This document shows positions 7,536 through 15,925 of a stretch of DNA of 64,000 nt, piece after piece (positions within the stretch are counted from its first letter, which is position 1; every line of letters starts with the position of its first letter). The DNA comes from Caryophanales bacterium UBA6449. GTDB lineage: Bacteria; Bacillota_I; Bacilli_A; RFN20; CAG-288. Below the pieces are notes generated by a model. The model was not told the DNA's origin. It saw only the letters and a program-made list of their open reading frames with translations, and did no database searches. The DNA is taken from assembly GCA_002437105.1 (NCBI GenBank), contig DJOB01000005.1:116620-180619 (forward strand), written 5' to 3'. The position numbers and the translations under genes were made by a program.

Positions 7536-9173
7536 TCAGTCTTCGTATGATGATCCGCCGATGAATTCGCGGATCAGGGAATCGCAGGGGATGACCTCCT
7601 CCGGTATCGCGGGGAAGTACTTGAGGAATTTCATCAGTCTATTGGCGGTTATATATGAGGCTGATGAGGAGTTGACCAAGCTCAGCAGTGGCATAGCGTG
7701 AGTCTTGAGAGCACACATCTCGTATCCTAGATAGGAGTTGAAAACGAAGTCGGCATTGTCCTGGAAGGGGTAGATGTTCGCGAATTCTCCGCGGCGCACC
7801 TCGCTCCAGGTCTCAATCGTCTTTTCCGCGGAAGTGTTTCGGAATTTGTGGTCGCGAACCATCCGGCGTATGAGTCTGATGTCCGTCAGGGACATCGGGC
7901 TGTGATCGTCGATCGATACCTGGACCTGGGGACTGATGTAGACTCCCATCCAGAGATCGCGATCGAGCGACGCGGTGATCTGGGGATTGAGAGCGTGGAT
8001 ACCCTCGACGATGATGGGGGATGTTCCATCCGGCTGGATCGTCCTTTCACCGCTCTTTCTCTGCAGTGCAAAATTGAAGATGGGGATGGATGTTTGTTTG
8101 CCTTTAGCGAGGGAGAGCATATCCTCGTGAAAATGGTCTAGATCCAGGGCGCCGATCCCTTCCAGGTCATACTTTCCGTCCGGTCCTTTCTTCATCTTGT
8201 TTCTGTCGATGTAGTAATCATCCATGGAGATGCGTATAGGACGCAAACCATAGGACATGAGTAGGGTTCTAAGCCGCTTGGCGAAGGTGGTTTTGCTCGA
8301 GGAAGAGGGACCGGATATCAGGATCAATCGGCAGGTCTTGGCTCGTGACTGATAGAGTTCAGCTAACCTGAGATACTGCTCTGAACAGTAATCCTCACAC
8401 ATGCCGACCAGCACGGTAGGTCCAAATCGATTTAGAACATCGTTGATGGCGGCTATCGTGGTCAGACCGGCTCGGGCGCTCTGTACGCGAGTCTTCTTAA
8501 GGGCTTTGGCAAATGAGGAATCAGTTTCTAGAGGGAGAATCTTTCCGTCATCTTCGGCACGAGGATAGGAGAGTATTAACCCCGGGGTCATCACGAGAAG
8601 ACGAAAATGTGACAGCTTACCAGTTCTCGTTACCATGTAGGAGTAGGGGTAATCGAGGTAACCATCGCACTCGTAGAGGTGAACCGTAGTTTCGGGCCGA
8701 TATTGAAGAGCTTCGAGGCGGTCCTTATACCCGTGCTGTGCGTATATTTTTAACGCCTCATCTTTCGTTATCGTCTTTTTGATGATGGGGAGATTTTCGG
8801 CTATGAGGCTGTTCAGCTCGCTCTCTAGTCGATCTCTTATCTTCGAGGTGGCGAGGATGGGTTTAGCATCCTTGATGCTGAAGAAGGAGAGCATCATCGA
8901 CTTGGATATTCCATAGGAGATCTTTACCCTCATATCGGGAAAGGCGCGCTCGACTGCCATACCTATCAGATATCTTAGCGAGGCTTCATAGACTTTTACC
9001 GCTTCGGAGTCCTTCAGATCCAGTTTGACGATCTCGTGTCTCTCGTCATCTGTTATCACATAGTTAGTCTCCCTCAATCTGTTATCGACTTTTACGCAGA
9101 TAGTAGTGTCCTCATCTCCTATCAGGTCGCTAATCTTTTTCCCAGATGCCTTTTCAATAATCGTTTTTTCCAT
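7536..9173 (-). CDS. TGS-domain nucleoside (uridine) kinase
   Basis: A 545-residue cytoplasmic enzyme of the Firmicute nucleoside kinase family, whose N-terminus resembles threonyl-tRNA synthetase accessory domains and whose C-terminus is a uridine-kinase fold. A TGS-like region covers about residues 1-60. The second region (about 60-240) matches the tRNA_SAD-like part. The kinase begins near residue 280, with P-loop GPSSSSKT at 288-295, ISMDDYYIDRNKM (about 318) as the substrate loop, IIVEGIHALNP (about 388) and IRLIRRMVRDHKFRN as the lid helix. The expected reaction is ATP-dependent phosphorylation of a pyrimidine nucleoside, from family knowledge. GGAGG lies 7 bases before the ATG. Confidence 0.85.
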   Translation of the reverse strand: MEKTIIEKASGKKISDLIGDEDTTICVKVDNRLRETNYVITDDERHEIVKLDLKDSEAVKVYEASLRYLIGMAVERAFPDMRVKISYGISKSMMLSFFSIKDAKPILATSKIRDRLESELNSLIAENLPIIKKTITKDEALKIYAQHGYKDRLEALQYRPETTVHLYECDGYLDYPYSYMVTRTGKLSHFRLLVMTPGLILSYPRAEDDGKILPLETDSSFAKALKKTRVQSARAGLTTIAAINDVLNRFGPTVLVGMCEDYCSEQYLRLAELYQSRAKTCRLILISGPSSSSKTTFAKRLRTLLMSYGLRPIRISMDDYYIDRNKMKKGPDGKYDLEGIGALDLDHFHEDMLSLAKGKQTSIPIFNFALQRKSGERTIQPDGTSPIIVEGIHALNPQITASLDRDLWMGVYISPQVQVSIDDHSPMSLTDIRLIRRMVRDHKFRNTSAEKTIETWSEVRRGEFANIYPFQDNADFVFNSYLGYEMCALKTHAMPLLSLVNSSSASYITANRLMKFLKYFPAIPEEVIPCDSLIREFIGGSSYED

Positions 9174-9291
9174 ACTAAGCCTCCGTGGCGGGGCTTATAT
9201 TTTGCCATAAAAGCCCTTACATAAGTAAATGAATCTGCTTGAATCCTTAAATTTAACCTTCTCTTCGCTAATAACTATCCGGCTATCGTGC

Positions 9292-9297
9292 TAAACT
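9292..9297 (+). promoter_or_regulatory. Extended -10 element upstream of greA
   Basis: TG-C-TAAACT (TG at 9289-9290) lies 45 bases before the greA ATG. The identical GTGCTAAACTT sequence stands before the HAD phosphatase gene. No good -35 box is visible. Confidence 0.45.
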
Positions 9298-9341
9298 TAT
9301 CCCGCGTCTAGAGGGTTTAGTGTTTTTTACGGAGGTGCTCT

Positions 9342-9815
9342 ATGGAGATCAATGAGGATCAGGTACTTACTCCCGAAGGTAAGGAAAAACTCGAGAACGA
9401 GTTGGAGGTTTTGATCAGGGTTGAGAAGCCCAAGAACCAAGAGGAGCTAGCGCTCGCTCGTTCTCAGGGTGATCTGAGCGAGAATGCGGATTACGATGCT
9501 GCGCGGGACAAGCAGGCCCAGATCGAAGCTAGAATCAACGAGATCAAGTATCAGCTGGATCATTTTAAGGTAGTGGAGCGGACTGATAAAAATATCGTCA
9601 ATATCGGTTCCACTATCACTATTCTGCGGCTCGATAACAATAAGTCGATCGTCTTCAAGATCGGTGGATCGACTGAGACTGATCTGAAGGCTACTCCGAT
9701 CGTCATCGCTAATACTTCTCCTATGGGTTCAGCGGTCATCGGCAAAAAGGTTAATGATGTTTGCCGTGTCATCGCCCCTAAGGAGTTCTCGGTCAAGATA
9801 ATTAAGATCGCTTAA
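9342..9815 (+). CDS. greA: Transcription elongation factor GreA
   Basis: A 157-residue factor that enters the RNA polymerase secondary channel and stimulates cleavage of backtracked transcripts. Residues 1-75 form the coiled coil, beginning with LTPEGKEKLENELE, and contain the acidic tip LSENADYDAARDKQ that positions the catalytic magnesium. The C-terminal FKBP-like domain includes ISNTSPMG-type sequence (IANTSPMGSAVIGK). Length is as expected for the family. ACGGAGGTG stands 8 bases before the ATG. The gene appears to be monocistronic, with a possible weak terminator downstream. Confidence 0.96.
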   Translation: MEINEDQVLTPEGKEKLENELEVLIRVEKPKNQEELALARSQGDLSENADYDAARDKQAQIEARINEIKYQLDHFKVVERTDKNIVNIGSTITILRLDNNKSIVFKIGGSTETDLKATPIVIANTSPMGSAVIGKKVNDVCRVIAPKEFSVKIIKIA

Positions 9816-9851
9816 TAGCTATCTTAGTTCTCCTGTTTGCTATCTGCTGCC

Positions 9852-9880
9852 GTGCCTCGATCGGGCACAGCTTTTAATTT
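9852..9880 (+). terminator. Possible greA terminator
   Basis: A short GC stem, GTGCC-TCGATCG-GGCAC, is followed by AGCTTTTAATTT. The stem is only 5 bp plus weak inner pairing, so the call is tentative. Confidence 0.4.
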
Positions 9881-9944
9881 CTTATCGAGAAAATGTATTT
9901 GAATTGGGCCGCTCAGAATATTTAAGAGTGAGGAGGAAATTATT

Positions 9945-10493
9945 TTGGTAGGCTCGGTTGTGATCGGTGTGATTATCACCATTGTCGGTATCCTGGCCCT
10001 TTCCCGTCTCTCATCTGATTCTCCCGTAGTAGATCCCAGCACGGAAACTAGCTATTTGGATGGGAGCTCGGTAACTGAAAGCAGTCAGGAAGTAGAAATC
10101 GAAGGCGAGATAAATCATCCAGGAATCTATAGTGTGGAGCCGACTGATACTCTCGGCGACCTCATTTCTATGGCAGGTGGAGTAACTAGCGATGCCGATA
10201 CTGATTCCTATGTCTCGAGTTATGTGATCGGCGATAGAGACTACTTCTTTATCCCTTCGACTCAGGGGGAAGTCTGTGAGCCCGTCGAGAGCGCAAAAAT
10301 CAATATTAACGATACGTCTTTAACGGCTAAAGATATCAAAGATAAACTCAGCATTACTATCGCTCAAGCCCAGGCTATCATTGATTACCGAAAGGCGAAT
10401 GGGGCGTTTTCCTGTATCGAGCAGCTTCTCGAGGTGAAAGGAATAGGTCAAAAAACATATGAGAAGATAAGGGGATTGGTCACTTTGAGGTGA
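9945..10493 (+). CDS. comEA: ComEA, DNA-receptor of the competence machinery
   Basis: A 182-residue membrane-anchored DNA-binding protein. The start is a TTG at 9945, 9 bases after GAGGAGG. Residues 1-22 form a single N-terminal membrane helix (VIGVIITIVGILAL). An SLBB-like domain follows (VEIEGEINHPGIYSVEPTDT, about 50-80). The C-terminal helix-hairpin-helix pair spans about 118-182, with ININDTSLTAKDI, LSITIAQAQAIIDYRKANG and LLEVKGIGQKTYEKI. In Bacillus, ComEA binds incoming double-stranded DNA outside the membrane and hands it to ComEC, which is encoded 4 bases downstream. The local sequence is AT-richer than the chaperone genes. Confidence 0.93.
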   Translation: MVGSVVIGVIITIVGILALSRLSSDSPVVDPSTETSYLDGSSVTESSQEVEIEGEINHPGIYSVEPTDTLGDLISMAGGVTSDADTDSYVSSYVIGDRDYFFIPSTQGEVCEPVESAKININDTSLTAKDIKDKLSITIAQAQAIIDYRKANGAFSCIEQLLEVKGIGQKTYEKIRGLVTLR

Positions 10494-10497
10494 TTGT

Positions 10498-12474
10498 GTG
10501 TGGCTCTATATCTTCATAGGTTTGATCATAGGCAGTATCTCTGGATATAAGAGCTATTGGTTTCTCTTTCTTTTGATGATTCCTCTAACCCTCTGTTTCC
10601 TTCAGAGGAGATATTGGAATGCTTTGTCCTGCTTGATTGCAGCGGCAATAATAGCCATTGTCACCTGGTTTATTTCCCGACCTTTTACGAGCGGTGTATA
10701 TGTGGGCATGGTGACCCGATCAGCGGAAAACTATTTTGTTATAAGCACTTACCGCGGAGGGATCTATGTTCAATCAACCCTCAATCCAGGATTAGGATCG
10801 CTATTTAGGCTTACAGGGGAATATAGAACTTTATATTTTGCTAGGGTTGAAGGAGATTTCGATTTTGCAAGCTATCTCAATAGGCGGGGCTGCTTCAACT
10901 TTTACGATGGTGGTCAGATCGAGTGTATTTTAGATATTCCGAATTTTCTGTCTGGATATAGAAGCTGGGTCCTAAGTGAGTTAGATGGCGATAATCGTTC
11001 TTTGATCTCCTCGTTTCTCTTCGCTAAGGGAAGCGGTGGAATAAGTGGGTATAACCATCTGAGAGAGGCTTCTCTGACTCGTTTTTTAACTGACACTAGT
11101 CTTCACATCTCTTTTATCGTCCTCTTGTTTGAAAGGGTTCTTAAAGAGAAGAACAATAGGCTTCTCAGATTTATTTCTCCTGCAATCTGCTTTATCGTCT
11201 GTACATTGAGCGATTTCTCACTGTCGGGGAAAAGAATTTTTCTTCTCTCGATAACTAGACTCTTTTCCTCGCACTTCAAAGAGTCCATGCATAGCCGCTG
11301 TCTAGCTGGCTCACTTCTAATCTTGAGTTCGCCCTTCTGTGTGTGCGATCTTGGATTTTATATACCCTTCATGCTAATGACTAGTTCCGTGTTTATGAGA
11401 GGCTTGGGTCGCTTGATCCCGAAGGTGGTAAGGACTCTTTTGAAAGCTATTTTAAATTTCCTAGTCATCGTTCCTTTTTCAATTATTGAAACTGGAAAGA
11501 TCAACCTGCTGGCTATGGTTATTCCGTTGTTTCTAGTGTTGCCTTCCTGTTTGGTTTATTGCCTGTCCCTACCATTGCTTTTAATTCCCGCATATGGGAT
11601 CGTCTTGGAACACATTGCTGGTATCTATTTATCTCTTTTAAGGTTGCTATCTAATTTTGGTGTCATAAGAATTGGAGTATTTTTACTTCCTTTTATTATC
11701 TTGTGGTATATTGCTTTGCTTGTTTTTTTCGTGGCGTACGCTATTGGTCACCCCTGGCGTTACAGAGTGCTGATCCTCATTCCCCTCTGTTTTATCTCCC
11801 TGCCCATCTTTAGCTCTTTTCAGCGTGACCGAGTAGTATTCATCAATGTGGGGCAGGGTGATTCCACTCTGGTAGTCAAGAGTGGAAAAGGTGTTTTGAT
11901 CGATACGGGTGGAAGCATCTATCGAGATATTGCAAGCGAGTGCTTGGTTCCTTTTTTAGAGAAGGAAGGGATAAAGCGATTGGCTGGGGTAATCATCACT
12001 CACGAGGACTTTGACCACTGCGGCGCCCTAGAAGGACTGACTAGATCGTTAGAGGTTGAAAAGGTTATTTATGGTGATGAGGTATCGGGAAGTTTTAATC
12101 TAGGTGGAATAGAATTTATCGATCATAATTTTCGGACTGATGGGGCTGACGACAACGATATTTCCGCGGTCTTAGAATTTGAAGTCGGTAAAAATAATTT
12201 TTTAATCATGGGTGATGCTCCTGTTTCGGTAGAAAAGGAAATAATAGAAAGAGGGGCTGATCTCAAGGTTGACTATCTACGTATTGGTCACCATGGGTCC
12301 AAGACTTCTACTTCGGTAGAGCTTTTAACGGCTGTCAATCCTGAGTTGGCTGTTATATCCTGTGGCAAAAATTACTACGGTCATCCTGATCCAGAAGTTG
12401 TCGGGAGGATTGCGGGAGCCGGAATACCTATATGGCGGACAGATATCGATGGGTCGCTTAAAGTATTCTGTTAG
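10498..12474 (+). CDS. comEC: ComEC/Rec2 DNA-uptake channel
   Basis: A 658-residue polytopic membrane protein starting at GTG 10498, 4 bases after comEA. The first ~60 residues are hydrophobic helices, followed by a soluble OB-like part (VYVGMVTRSAENYFVIST) and the Competence membrane domain with several helices (about 190-430). The C-terminal ~220 residues form a metallo-beta-lactamase domain: VFINVGQGDSTLVV, IDTGG, then ITHEDFDHCGALEGL, which carries the H-x-D-x-D-H metal motif, and later RIGHHGSKTSTS. This nuclease-like domain is thought to degrade the non-transported strand. The protein appears full length. ComGA/pilin genes are not in the window, so competence itself cannot be judged. 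Confidence 0.93.
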   Translation: MWLYIFIGLIIGSISGYKSYWFLFLLMIPLTLCFLQRRYWNALSCLIAAAIIAIVTWFISRPFTSGVYVGMVTRSAENYFVISTYRGGIYVQSTLNPGLGSLFRLTGEYRTLYFARVEGDFDFASYLNRRGCFNFYDGGQIECILDIPNFLSGYRSWVLSELDGDNRSLISSFLFAKGSGGISGYNHLREASLTRFLTDTSLHISFIVLLFERVLKEKNNRLLRFISPAICFIVCTLSDFSLSGKRIFLLSITRLFSSHFKESMHSRCLAGSLLILSSPFCVCDLGFYIPFMLMTSSVFMRGLGRLIPKVVRTLLKAILNFLVIVPFSIIETGKINLLAMVIPLFLVLPSCLVYCLSLPLLLIPAYGIVLEHIAGIYLSLLRLLSNFGVIRIGVFLLPFIILWYIALLVFFVAYAIGHPWRYRVLILIPLCFISLPIFSSFQRDRVVFINVGQGDSTLVVKSGKGVLIDTGGSIYRDIASECLVPFLEKEGIKRLAGVIITHEDFDHCGALEGLTRSLEVEKVIYGDEVSGSFNLGGIEFIDHNFRTDGADDNDISAVLEFEVGKNNFLIMGDAPVSVEKEIIERGADLKVDYLRIGHHGSKTSTSVELLTAVNPELAVISCGKNYYGHPDPEVVGRIAGAGIPIWRTDIDGSLKVFC

Positions 12475-12777
12475 CTTTAAAGGTGAATGTTTATGGACTT
12501 ATATCATGGGTTAGTTCCATGCTTGATCAGCTCTAGATAGTTAGATTCCAAATTATTTTGGGTAGCTCTCCAATAATGTATTTCACTCTGCTATAGAAAT
12601 GCTGCTATCCCACTTGGATTTACCTGAGGGAATAGATAGCGATAGATCGTGATGAATCAGTTAGCCTTTCCTCTCTTGAATAACCATATAAAATGAGGCA
12701 GTAACACGGCTTAAATTAGTTTGACAAGCTGATTTAATGTAGAATACTAAGCGAAATTTTGGAGGATTTATTCAACG
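12475..12777 (+). promoter_or_regulatory. Intergenic region with the dipeptidase promoter
   Basis: About 300 bases of AT-rich sequence without a credible gene. Near the right end TTGACA (12721-12726) and AATACT (12743-12748) are spaced 16 bases apart, with GGAGG at 12761-12765 before the ATG at 12778. A small imperfect hairpin (ATCATGG...CCATG) near 12510 has no T-run. Nothing else convincing is seen. Confidence 0.6.
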
Positions 12778-14202
12778 ATGGAATTAGAGAAGTCCAAGTT
12801 CTCGCAGAAGAGGACAAAGTGGGCTGAATTAGCAGAGCCATATCGGGCTGAAGCTCTGGAGACGCTTAAAGAATATATCGGTATACCTTCATATAACGAT
12901 CCGGCCACGGTAACGGCTGCTCATCCCTTCGGACAGGGGGTAGAGAATGCTTTGGCCTTCGTGGCTAAGCTCGGCGCAAAGATGGGATTCGAGGTCGACA
13001 GGTGCGATGGTTACTGCACTGAGCTCTCTTCCGGTAAGGGACCCCTGATCGATATCTACGCTCATTCTGATACTGTTCCCGTCACTAGGGAGAATTGGAA
13101 GACCGATCCTTTCCAGGCGACTATAGTCGGGGACAGGATCTATGGCCGTGGATCCGAGGATGATAAGGGACCTGGTCTAGCCGCGTTCTTTGGACTCAAA
13201 GTTCTGAAGGATCACGGGTTGATCGATGGTTACCGTGTCCGTTTCGTCTTTGGCGGAAATGAGGAGTTGGATTTCCGTTGTCTAGATCATTACTTTAATG
13301 TTCTCAAGAAGGGCTTCCCCGCTTACGGAATCTCGCCTGATGCGGAGTACCCTCTGATCTATGGTGAGAAAGCGGTCTGCAATTTTGACGCTATCTATCA
13401 CGTCGATCTGGGCAATAAGCCTTTCCACTGGGGAACCGCGATCAATCTCGTCTGCGACACTGCTACCTATGATTTTGCGGATTGTGGCACTCCTCTCGAC
13501 GAGGTCAAGAGAATCGTGGCTAACTATCTCTCCGATCACTCGGAAATCAAGGGGAGCTGGAATGGAAGCACTCTAAAGATCGAAGGGTTCGGCTATCATG
13601 GAAGCATGCCTTGGTTCGGCGTCAATGCTGGACTCTACATGTTAAACATCATCGGCAAGATTAGAGGAATTCAGGTACTTCACGATCTCTATGAGGACTA
13701 CAAGGGTGGAGATGGTGAATCCTTCGGTGGAAATTACAAATCCAAAGCGTTTGACCGCTCTTCCTACTGTGTGGGATTCTTCGATTATGCTGATGGGAAG
13801 CTCACTCTGTCGGTCAATATGAGACTGCCTGAGAATGTCGAGATCGATGCTGCGGTCGATCATGTGAAGGATAAGACTTACCCCGATGAGATCGAGGTCA
13901 AGTCTAAGACCCCTGTTCTCTATATCGATCCCGAGTCTCCCTTCATCAAGACGCTGATGAAAGTCTATCAGGAGGAGACTGGCGATCTGGAGAGCAAACC
14001 TCTAGCTATCGGTGGCGGAACCTATGCGAAGGATTCGCGGAATACCGTGGCGTTCGGTGGTTCCTATGCCGACTTGGATTTCCATATGCACGGCGATAAC
14101 GAGTTCTTCTCTATCTCTAACTTCTACGACGATATTGGTATCTACGCTCATACCATCTACGAGATGGGTCAGCTCGCTAAGCGAGAGGCGGAATCCAAGT
14201 AA
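12778..14202 (+). CDS. pepV: PepV-like M20 family dipeptidase
   Basis: A 474-residue cytoplasmic zinc peptidase of the PepV/Sapep group. DIYAHSDTVPV (about 83-93) carries the first metal His and Asp. RIYGRGSEDDKGP (about 120-132) carries the bridging Asp. FGGNEELDFRC supplies the catalytic Glu and a metal Glu. SPDAEYPLIYGEK continues the family pattern. The lid/dimerisation domain spans about 190-370. Near the C-terminus AFGGSYADLDFHMHGDNEFF carries the last metal His. PepV enzymes hydrolyse dipeptides with broad specificity. The gene shares one base with the next ORF (TAATG), so translation is coupled. Confidence 0.85.
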   Translation: MELEKSKFSQKRTKWAELAEPYRAEALETLKEYIGIPSYNDPATVTAAHPFGQGVENALAFVAKLGAKMGFEVDRCDGYCTELSSGKGPLIDIYAHSDTVPVTRENWKTDPFQATIVGDRIYGRGSEDDKGPGLAAFFGLKVLKDHGLIDGYRVRFVFGGNEELDFRCLDHYFNVLKKGFPAYGISPDAEYPLIYGEKAVCNFDAIYHVDLGNKPFHWGTAINLVCDTATYDFADCGTPLDEVKRIVANYLSDHSEIKGSWNGSTLKIEGFGYHGSMPWFGVNAGLYMLNIIGKIRGIQVLHDLYEDYKGGDGESFGGNYKSKAFDRSSYCVGFFDYADGKLTLSVNMRLPENVEIDAAVDHVKDKTYPDEIEVKSKTPVLYIDPESPFIKTLMKVYQEETGDLESKPLAIGGGTYAKDSRNTVAFGGSYADLDFHMHGDNEFFSISNFYDDIGIYAHTIYEMGQLAKREAESK

Positions 14203-15737
14203 TGCGATTGCGTCATCGCCCTTGGGCTGCAGGTGTCATTGATTCAAATCGGGATATCGCATTAAATCGTAAGGACGAGGGAAGTCTGGCTCCTTTCGAT
14301 CGCTTAGAGATTGGTTCGGGACGCGGCTTGTTTCTGCTCGAGAAAGCGAAGATGGAGCCCAATCACCAATTTCTCGGACTGGAGATGAACTACAACGCTT
14401 TCGCTCTGGCCGTGAAGCGCGCAGCGGAGATGAACCCTAAGGTTCCCAATGCGCGGTTCCTCAACGATACCTATGAGAATGTGGCGGATCTCATTCCCGT
14501 CAATAGCGTCGAGGAGCTGTATCTGAATTTCTCTGATCCTTGGCCTAAGACCAAGCAGCAGAAGCGCCGTTTGACCTATCCGGATCGTCTAGCGGAATAC
14601 TATCGGATCCTCAAGGTAGGGGGAAAGCTCTTCTTTAAGACGGATAACGTGGGTCTCTACGAGGCCTCCGTTTCCTACTTTGAGACCTTCGGCAAATTCA
14701 AGATTCTCTTCGAAGGTATCTATGAGAAGGACGAACCTACGGATGTGTGCACTGAGTTCGAACATAAATTCCGCAGTCAGGGGTTGCCCATCTACAGGAT
14801 CGTCGCCCTCAAGGATACCGATGATTCGATCGTGATCGACTCTCGTCGAAGATTGGGACACGTGCCCGAGTTTTCGCTCTGGACTCACGGTAAAGCTGAC
14901 CGCTTGACTGAGGCGACCTTCCAGCTGAAGGGAAGGCTGGATGTTAAAGGACCTTTCCCCGATGGGAATATGTCGCTGCTTTCGAATTCCAATGATCAGT
15001 TGAAGGTGGCTGGGACCGACCTGGTCAGGACGTTGGTCGACGATTTCCATGACGACCCTTCTCGGGTTACTATCAGCTCTCTGGCCGATGGCGATACCGT
15101 CATGTACGGGGAGACTATCCTTACGGTCGATGGTGTCGCGAAGGATTCCGATCTAGGGAAGATCATCCTACATAAGACGAACCTCCTCGTGCGCCTTGCT
15201 ACCCTCACCTCCGATCTTATAGGGAAGGTAGGTAAGGACAATCTCGGCATCTTGACGGAGGGCAGCCAACTCGCGCGGGAATTGGAAGGATATGCTTTCT
15301 ATGTCGGAGGAGGACGCCTCATCTGCGACAAACCGGGGGCTGCTCTGGTGCTCTTCCATCCTGTTCAGCATCTTTCTTCTCCCGATTTCATCTCTCTCGT
15401 CGATCAGACTAGGATTCTTCCCCCTGGCTCACCTCGTCCCCGGCGGACGATCTTCATCAGTTCTTCGACTGCGAGTCGGGATGTGGAAGATCTCATCTCT
15501 GCTCTGGGGCGCACCCCGAAGGAATTTACCATCGCGGGGGTGGTTTTCCCGGTGGCCGATGCGGATTTTCTCCTCACGGCCAAGGATCTCTTCGACCGAG
15601 CTGGTCTCTTCAGCATCAAGCTGGGTCTAGAGGGAGGCGAGCAGGAGTTGCGCACCGCGCTGGCTGCGCATCCCTCCGCTTCGAGTGCTCTTCTCCACGC
15701 TTCGGCGAGCGAGGAGGGGCCGGTCGTGGTTCAGTAG
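14202..15737 (+). CDS. trmB: TrmB tRNA (guanine-N7-)-methyltransferase with a C-terminal extension domain
   Basis: Residues 1-~205 are a full TrmB, which makes m7G46 in the tRNA variable loop using SAM. The start MRLRHRPWAAG is typical, LEIGSGRGLFLLEKA is the SAM loop, LYLNFSDPWPKTKQQKRR is the family signature, and TDVCTEFEHKF lies in the C-terminal part. Normal TrmB ends near 210-220 residues, but here the frame continues to 511. The extra ~300 residues have a segment VMYGETILTVDG...ILHKTNLLVRLATL that faintly recalls the N-terminal barrel of quinolinate/nicotinate phosphoribosyltransferases (G-x-x-L-x-V-x-G then a helix with L-N/R-L-x-x-T). That resemblance is weak. The start ATG overlaps the stop of the dipeptidase gene. 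Confidence 0.85.
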   Translation: MRLRHRPWAAGVIDSNRDIALNRKDEGSLAPFDRLEIGSGRGLFLLEKAKMEPNHQFLGLEMNYNAFALAVKRAAEMNPKVPNARFLNDTYENVADLIPVNSVEELYLNFSDPWPKTKQQKRRLTYPDRLAEYYRILKVGGKLFFKTDNVGLYEASVSYFETFGKFKILFEGIYEKDEPTDVCTEFEHKFRSQGLPIYRIVALKDTDDSIVIDSRRRLGHVPEFSLWTHGKADRLTEATFQLKGRLDVKGPFPDGNMSLLSNSNDQLKVAGTDLVRTLVDDFHDDPSRVTISSLADGDTVMYGETILTVDGVAKDSDLGKIILHKTNLLVRLATLTSDLIGKVGKDNLGILTEGSQLARELEGYAFYVGGGRLICDKPGAALVLFHPVQHLSSPDFISLVDQTRILPPGSPRPRRTIFISSSTASRDVEDLISALGRTPKEFTIAGVVFPVADADFLLTAKDLFDRAGLFSIKLGLEGGEQELRTALAAHPSASSALLHASASEEGPVVVQ

Positions 15738-15755
15738 TCGATTTACTGTCGCGCC

Positions 15756-15782
15756 AAGGATCCTTTATAGGATCCTTTTTTA
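15756..15782 (+). terminator. Intrinsic terminator after the trmB fusion gene
   Basis: AAGGATCC-TTTATA-GGATCCTT is followed by a T-rich run (TTTTATTTAA). Confidence 0.8.
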
Positions 15783-15839
15783 TTTAATACTATCGATTTT
15801 TCAACTATTTATCGGAGCTTTTTTAAAATCGAATAAAAA

Positions 15840-15866
15840 TTAGCACTTGTTTGTTGACAATGCTAT
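15840..15866 (+). promoter_or_regulatory. Degenerate second CIRCE overlapping the hrcA -35 box
   Basis: TTAGCACTT, 9 bases, CAATGCTAT. The left arm matches CIRCE at 8 of 9 positions and the right arm at 6 of 9. The TTGACA -35 box lies inside the element in the same position as at hsp20 and clpB, which supports it as a real, weakened operator. Confidence 0.55.
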
Positions 15867-15881
15867 GTGCCCCGCTATAAT
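15854..15881 (+). promoter_or_regulatory. hrcA operon promoter (SigA type)
   Basis: TTGACA at 15854-15859 and a perfect TATAAT at 15876-15881, with 16 bases between. It lies just upstream of the CIRCE and 44 bases before the hrcA start. Confidence 0.85.
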
Positions 15882-15885
15882 CCAT

Positions 15886-15912
15886 TTAGCACTAGGAGAG
15901 TGAGAGTGCTAG
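15886..15912 (+). promoter_or_regulatory. CIRCE operator of the hrcA-grpE-dnaK-dnaJ operon
   Basis: TTAGCACTA, 9 bases, GAGTGCTAG: 16 of 18 arm positions match the consensus. It lies directly downstream of the -10 box and before the AAAGGAGG of hrcA. Confidence 0.92.
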
Positions 15913-15925
15913 AAAGGAGGCTGAA

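Noticed and set aside
12475..12777. Possible small RNA or riboswitch in the gap before the dipeptidase gene
   Set aside because: Only weak hairpins and no known motif were seen.
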